The position numbers were made by a program, and so were the translations under genes. From Triops longicaudatus (Eukaryota; Arthropoda; Branchiopoda; Notostraca; Triopsidae): a stretch of 64,000 nucleotides of DNA. The notes under the pieces were generated by a model that saw nothing but the letters and a program-made list of their open reading frames with translations, ran no database searches and was not told the DNA's origin. This document shows positions 59,901-64,000 of this stretch, piece by piece. Location: NCBI GenBank assembly GCA_022885665.1, contig JAGQDJ010000028.1:434001-498000 (forward strand), written 5' to 3'. How positions within the stretch are numbered: the stretch's first letter is position 1; every line of letters starts with the position of its first letter.

Positions 59901-62900
59901 CCCTTACAGTTCGTATGGCGCAACTTTCGCTCAATGATTTGTTGGGTGTACGCGAGGGAGAGTGAGGTAGGAAAGGCAGAAGCGGGGCATTGCAAGACGA
60001 AAAGACAATGCTTTTTTTCTACATTGTTGCAAGGAGCTTGATACCGGCAATTCATATTGGACCAAAGAACCCAAAGTAGCCCAATACCATGGCTTTAGGC
60101 TCGCTTCCCATCAAGAACCTAGGTTCATTAAATGGCTTATGCAAGACCGGGCCAATTACTTCAGCTTAGAGCCAGTATTCCTCTTAAACAGGGCAGGGTT
60201 CTAAAAAAAAAAGAAATGGTTCTATTAGAAAAGATCCCTGCAGGGCTTCTCCGCTTTTGTTTTGCCCAGGATCATGTAGAAAAAGTTGACTCGCCTGCAT
60301 TGACCCTTTGATGTAATACGAAAGAATCTTATGCGCCATAAAGAGCTTACCGTCTCTGTAAAGAATTGAAGAAATGTCTTGAGGCCCAAACCCTTACCCC
60401 CAAGACTGAATAATTATCATTTCCTTATGGATCTGGATGTAAATATTAACACACTTTTCCACTTCATTATTTTTTGTCAACGAAGCGTGTTGGCTCGAGG
60501 CTTGTACCACTATCTGATGATCTCATAGTAGGCTACAAGCCTGTTTTCATAATGTGTTCCAAGGCGTCGTATCCGAGAATAGACATAAAAGCAATGCCTT
60601 GCCTACTGTAACAGTTCCAGAAGCTTAGACCTTAACGACTGAACAATGGCGCTGCAGCTCGCCGCAAAGAATTTGCGAGATCCTTTTTTAAATTACAAAA
60701 TGGAAACATCGTAGCAACGCTAAAGGGCATGAAATTGATTTTGAACCGTGAAAAGGGACGCGAGCACAGACAATCAAGCCGGACAGCGAGTGCCAGTGTG
60801 ATGATAAACTGATGTTTAATGACACATAGCGCAATATGTCTGAAGAAAACTCTAGAATTTTACTTCAGCAAATAGTACTGCGACCCAAACGTTTGTTTAC
60901 GAAAGATAAACACTACAGAGCAATTTGTATTGTACTGCCGGTGTGAAATACAGTGTGATGCATTTAAATGACCGGTAAACAAGAAAACGAACAAAGGTGG
61001 CGGCATGTCCGGAATCCACATCTTAGCTTCGCTACATTTTGCCAAGCAGATGCGACACTTATTCGACGGAGCGGCAAAATAATGGTCTGAATTTTGTCGT
61101 CTACCGAAGAGACCTGATCAATATTGCCACGTAATACTCCGGTAGCTTAAGGTGCAAGAGCCATCTAGGTTGCATGATTTGGTCAGTATTAGATACGTCT
61201 ATCAAGGTCACGGCCACACCTTCTAATTGCAAATATATCTTACAGTTCTCGGTTGGAAATATCAAGCCAAATTATGCACGAAAAAAAAGTCTCAAAAAAA
61301 AAGTCAACAGCATTTTCCGCATCATCAACGCAAATTTCGGATAATCGAGTTATGCATGTTTGTCTGGTTATACATTAGTTCGCGCGACACAATTGACTGG
61401 GCAATGTCTGCGACTTCCTCACAATGAGGGTAGCAAATTAGGCATTTGGATCTTGTGCCGACACTTTCTTTCAAAATCTAACCATGTTTTCCTTTCCCTA
61501 CTTCAAGATTTGAACCAGATAAAACCGAGGAAGTCTCCGAGCCAAGGGTAGACTTAGAGTTGTTAATGAAAATTCTCTTCAGGGGGTTACGGAAAGAGCG
61601 GAAATGTTGGGTGTCTGCGAGTGCTCCATATCTCACGCTGCGAAACTTCACAACAGACCTGCTGAATCACCAGTTCGCCCAATTGGCAATTTTAGCCGTC
61701 ACCGTTCTCGGATTTAAGAGATTACTGATAACGCTTGTGGCCGTTATTGGCGAAATTCACAGCTCAAGTGCTCGGGGTAGTACGTTTCACAGATAGTTTA
61801 CTATGGTAACCTAACTGAGGTTCATTGGATTCCGGCAGATTATTACTCTGAATTGCAAAACACAGAATTTTTTTCTGAGCGCAGACCTGGATTAGTTCAG
61901 GAACAGAGGTTTTGCCCTTGATCTCCTCTATATTGGTTGCATTAGTCTTTTTGATTACATGCCCAATGCTAGAAATCTATTCAAGTTTGTAGAGCAGTCT
62001 CTTCGGAAAAAGCAATTTGGGATTCATACGACCCGCTTATATTTGTTTCTTTTTTTGGAGCAGGGCTACTTCTACCCAAAACGAATGTTTATTTGCAACC
62101 TTTAAGGAAGAAACGTAAGCTTGGAAAACGATGTCTAAGCAGTAATAATAGACTGATTCTTTCCGGAAGGTCCCCTACAAAATCATGAGTTTATTGGAAG
62201 AGTTTAATAGTAGAAAGAATAACAATGTTAAAAATGGACCTCAAAATGGATTCTGTTTTGCTTGTCAATCTGAACCGCTTTTGTTGTTTCTAAGATAGGT
62301 TATGGACGTACAGTTATGAAGTTCATGGGAGTTTTAAAGCCTAAAGCGTTTATTCGAACTGCGCAATGTATACTTTTGCTGCAATTGCTGCAGCTTGAGA
62401 GACTGGAATGCGTTCGTTTATTTTCCGTTTGACTGACGTAAACCGAGTTGAAAATGGTGATTGAAAAAGGTCCAGTCATGATTTTTATCTATTCATGTTA
62501 CTTTGATGGAACTAGGTGGGAATAAACTATCAGAGAGTAATCTTCCAAGGGCAGTAAGGCTTGCTACCCTTGCATAAGCGGCTTGTGGTTTCCGACTCTT
62601 TCCAATCGTCTTCTTTTAGCTACTGACCATAGTGGGCCCTAATATATAAGCAATCCGATCATAGGTCCACGGTAGTCCACCTTCGAAAAAGAGTATTACT
62701 CTTCATATGATATAACTGCTTATACCTTTTGTGGTTTGCTACACGTGCTGTTGGTCAGCTCTTGAAAAGTAGCTCGGCAAGGAACCTTTCTGCGTGTCCA
62801 GATGTTATCTCGTTTACCCCACTTACCCTACACGTCATGATTGCGTACGATGCCGCAACTTTATTGTCGCCCTTTTCTCTGTCGAAATAACCTATACTAT

Positions 62901-64000
62901 CAGCATCCGGTCATCTTGTGCAGTTAAGCGTCCTATAAGTACTGCACCTCTGCTTCGATATCTTTCGCATAAAGCACGGAGAAAGCAAAAGCCGAGGGCT
63001 GCGCGCCAAAAATTTCCGAAGGAGTTGTGTAATCGGAGCGGTTTTATACACCCGTTTTTTGTCAGCACCTCAACTTGAGACTCCGAACGAGCGTAAGTTA
63101 TGGCACTCCGATAAACCCTACGCGGATCCGAATGTTCATCATGTTGGCACCGATTTGCATGCGGAACCTTAAACGTGCCTATGCGGCGGAAGATCCTAGT
63201 CAAAGAAACATTCAAGGAAAGGAGGCTATTTCCTGCCGGGAGAAAAATTTTTCCTTTTGGCGAGATGGATCTACAAAGATTGCGTCTGACCTAAACCGCC
63301 GTATGAATGGGCATTTATGCTTTCCAAGCGGCTTGAGAAACTCTCAACTTGTCCTTCCTGGGAACTTTCCTTTTGAGGACCTTGCTCCTCAAGTAAGACA
63401 TGCCGATTCCGGATTGAGACAAGTTCGCATAAACTTCTCGCGGCCGTTCAGCCGTTTTTCCCCTTCCTGGCCAAGTGAAGGGGAAGTGCAGTAAAAATGC
63501 AAGGCCCAGGATCACAGCACAGTTTGGGCAGGCGGCAGAATCTCTGGCTTTCACCGCTGCAAACATTTATCCAATAAACCGTGGGTTACATTGCCCTTGC
63601 TTTATGATAAGACACGTCGATAAAAATTTCTCTTCAAGTGCGACGAAGCGCAAAAGCGTTCGCAAACTGATGATCAGACCCTATCAAATTCGGACTCCTA
63701 ACCGCAGAGTTTGCTCAACCTCTTCAGGTTCAAGTCCCGTGGCACTGAAACTACAAGTCACGGAAGCGAGAAAACTGTTCGCCGATCAGCGGCAGAACTT
63801 CTCTATGACCTCTAGCTCAGGCCAAATTTTCGAACATGTCCGACAAAAATGCAAATATTCCTTGTATTCCAGTGGCGGACTATCTTTAAAATTTATCAAA
63901 TTGTTACCGTTGGCACGATGGATCACGCTACGGTCAAATGTTCGCCAACAAGTTGTATCTGTGAAACAGCAGGAGGGGTATAACAAATGATGAGTTTTAT

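Larger units (their letters stand above)
42777..64000. other. 21-kb region with no recognisable gene
   Basis: No ORF in either strand gives a recognisable domain, and I could not assemble an exon chain with matching phases. The longest open frames (about 144 codons at 57842-57408 and 171 codons at 63475-63990, the latter lacking an ATG at its start) look non-coding in composition. Endophilin's promoter is at the left edge. The region contains a tRNA-like fragment, a G-quadruplex motif and one candidate signal-peptide exon, listed separately. Long introns, non-coding RNA genes or fast-evolving genes cannot be excluded. Confidence 0.5.

Noticed and set aside
63660..63750. B-box-like AGGTTCAAGTCCCG suggesting a tRNA
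   Set aside because: The T stem does not pair and no acceptor stem or A box is found at the right distance.
63475..63990. 171-codon open frame near the window end
   Set aside because: It begins at a GTG, not ATG, has no recognised domain, its residue pattern looks random, and both strands show similar open frames here.
1..64000. CRISPR array, bacterial operon or phage features
   Set aside because: The window is eukaryotic with spliceosomal introns; no spaced direct-repeat array or prokaryotic gene was seen.

Overview
This is a eukaryotic nuclear window, almost certainly from an animal. Genes are split by very short GT-AG introns (many 31-65 nt). I rebuilt exons by hand from splice sites, phase continuity and recognisable protein families. 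The set (DSCC1, CHCHD7, MYORG-like GH31, a furin-type convertase, an SHB-type SH2 adaptor, a NACHT-LRR receptor, STN1, TBC1D15, a GMC oxidoreductase, SNAPC3, endophilin-A) is metazoan. The NACHT-LRR style (FIPR..., LPW, LEGNPGYGKST) resembles the expanded NLRs of sponges and cnidarians. Tiny introns plus one operon-like gene pair suggest a compact, early-branching genome such as a sponge, but the taxon is an inference.

Layout. 1-475: probable solo or terminal LTR. 602-3304 (-): FHA-domain nuclear protein whose 3' end is not seen. 3611-4845 (+): tentative unidentified multi-exon gene. 5310-5766 (+): CHCHD7. 5879-7366 (-): DSCC1. 8215-10496 (+): AT-hook/C2H2 zinc-finger protein. 10777-13392 (-): GH31 MYORG-like, probably catalytically dead. 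13.4-17.4 kb: gene-free, with a transposon-derived repeat near 15.6-16.0 kb. 17405-21073 (+): proprotein convertase. 21443-23284 (-): SH2 adaptor. 23940-28134 (-): NACHT-LRR receptor with an N-terminal RHIM-like amyloid motif. 28.1-30.4 kb: gene-free. 30356-31150 and 31164-33859 (+): STN1 and TBC1D15, only 13 nt apart. 34271-36702 (+): GMC oxidoreductase. 36689-38218 (-): SNAPC3, whose coding end overlaps the GMC coding end by 14 bp. 39643-42776 (-): endophilin-A. 42777-64000: about 21 kb with no recognisable gene, a sharp contrast with the dense first 43 kb.

The genes are mostly unrelated housekeeping functions: replication and cohesion (DSCC1), telomere (STN1), snRNA transcription (SNAPC3), membrane traffic (TBC1D15, endophilin, convertase), signalling (SH2 adaptor) and innate sensing (NLR). 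I see no pathway cluster. The most notable items are the NLR with a RHIM-like motif, the STN1/TBC1D15 pair, the GH31 pseudoenzyme, the convertase intron that would encode a membrane anchor if retained, and the overlapping convergent coding ends.
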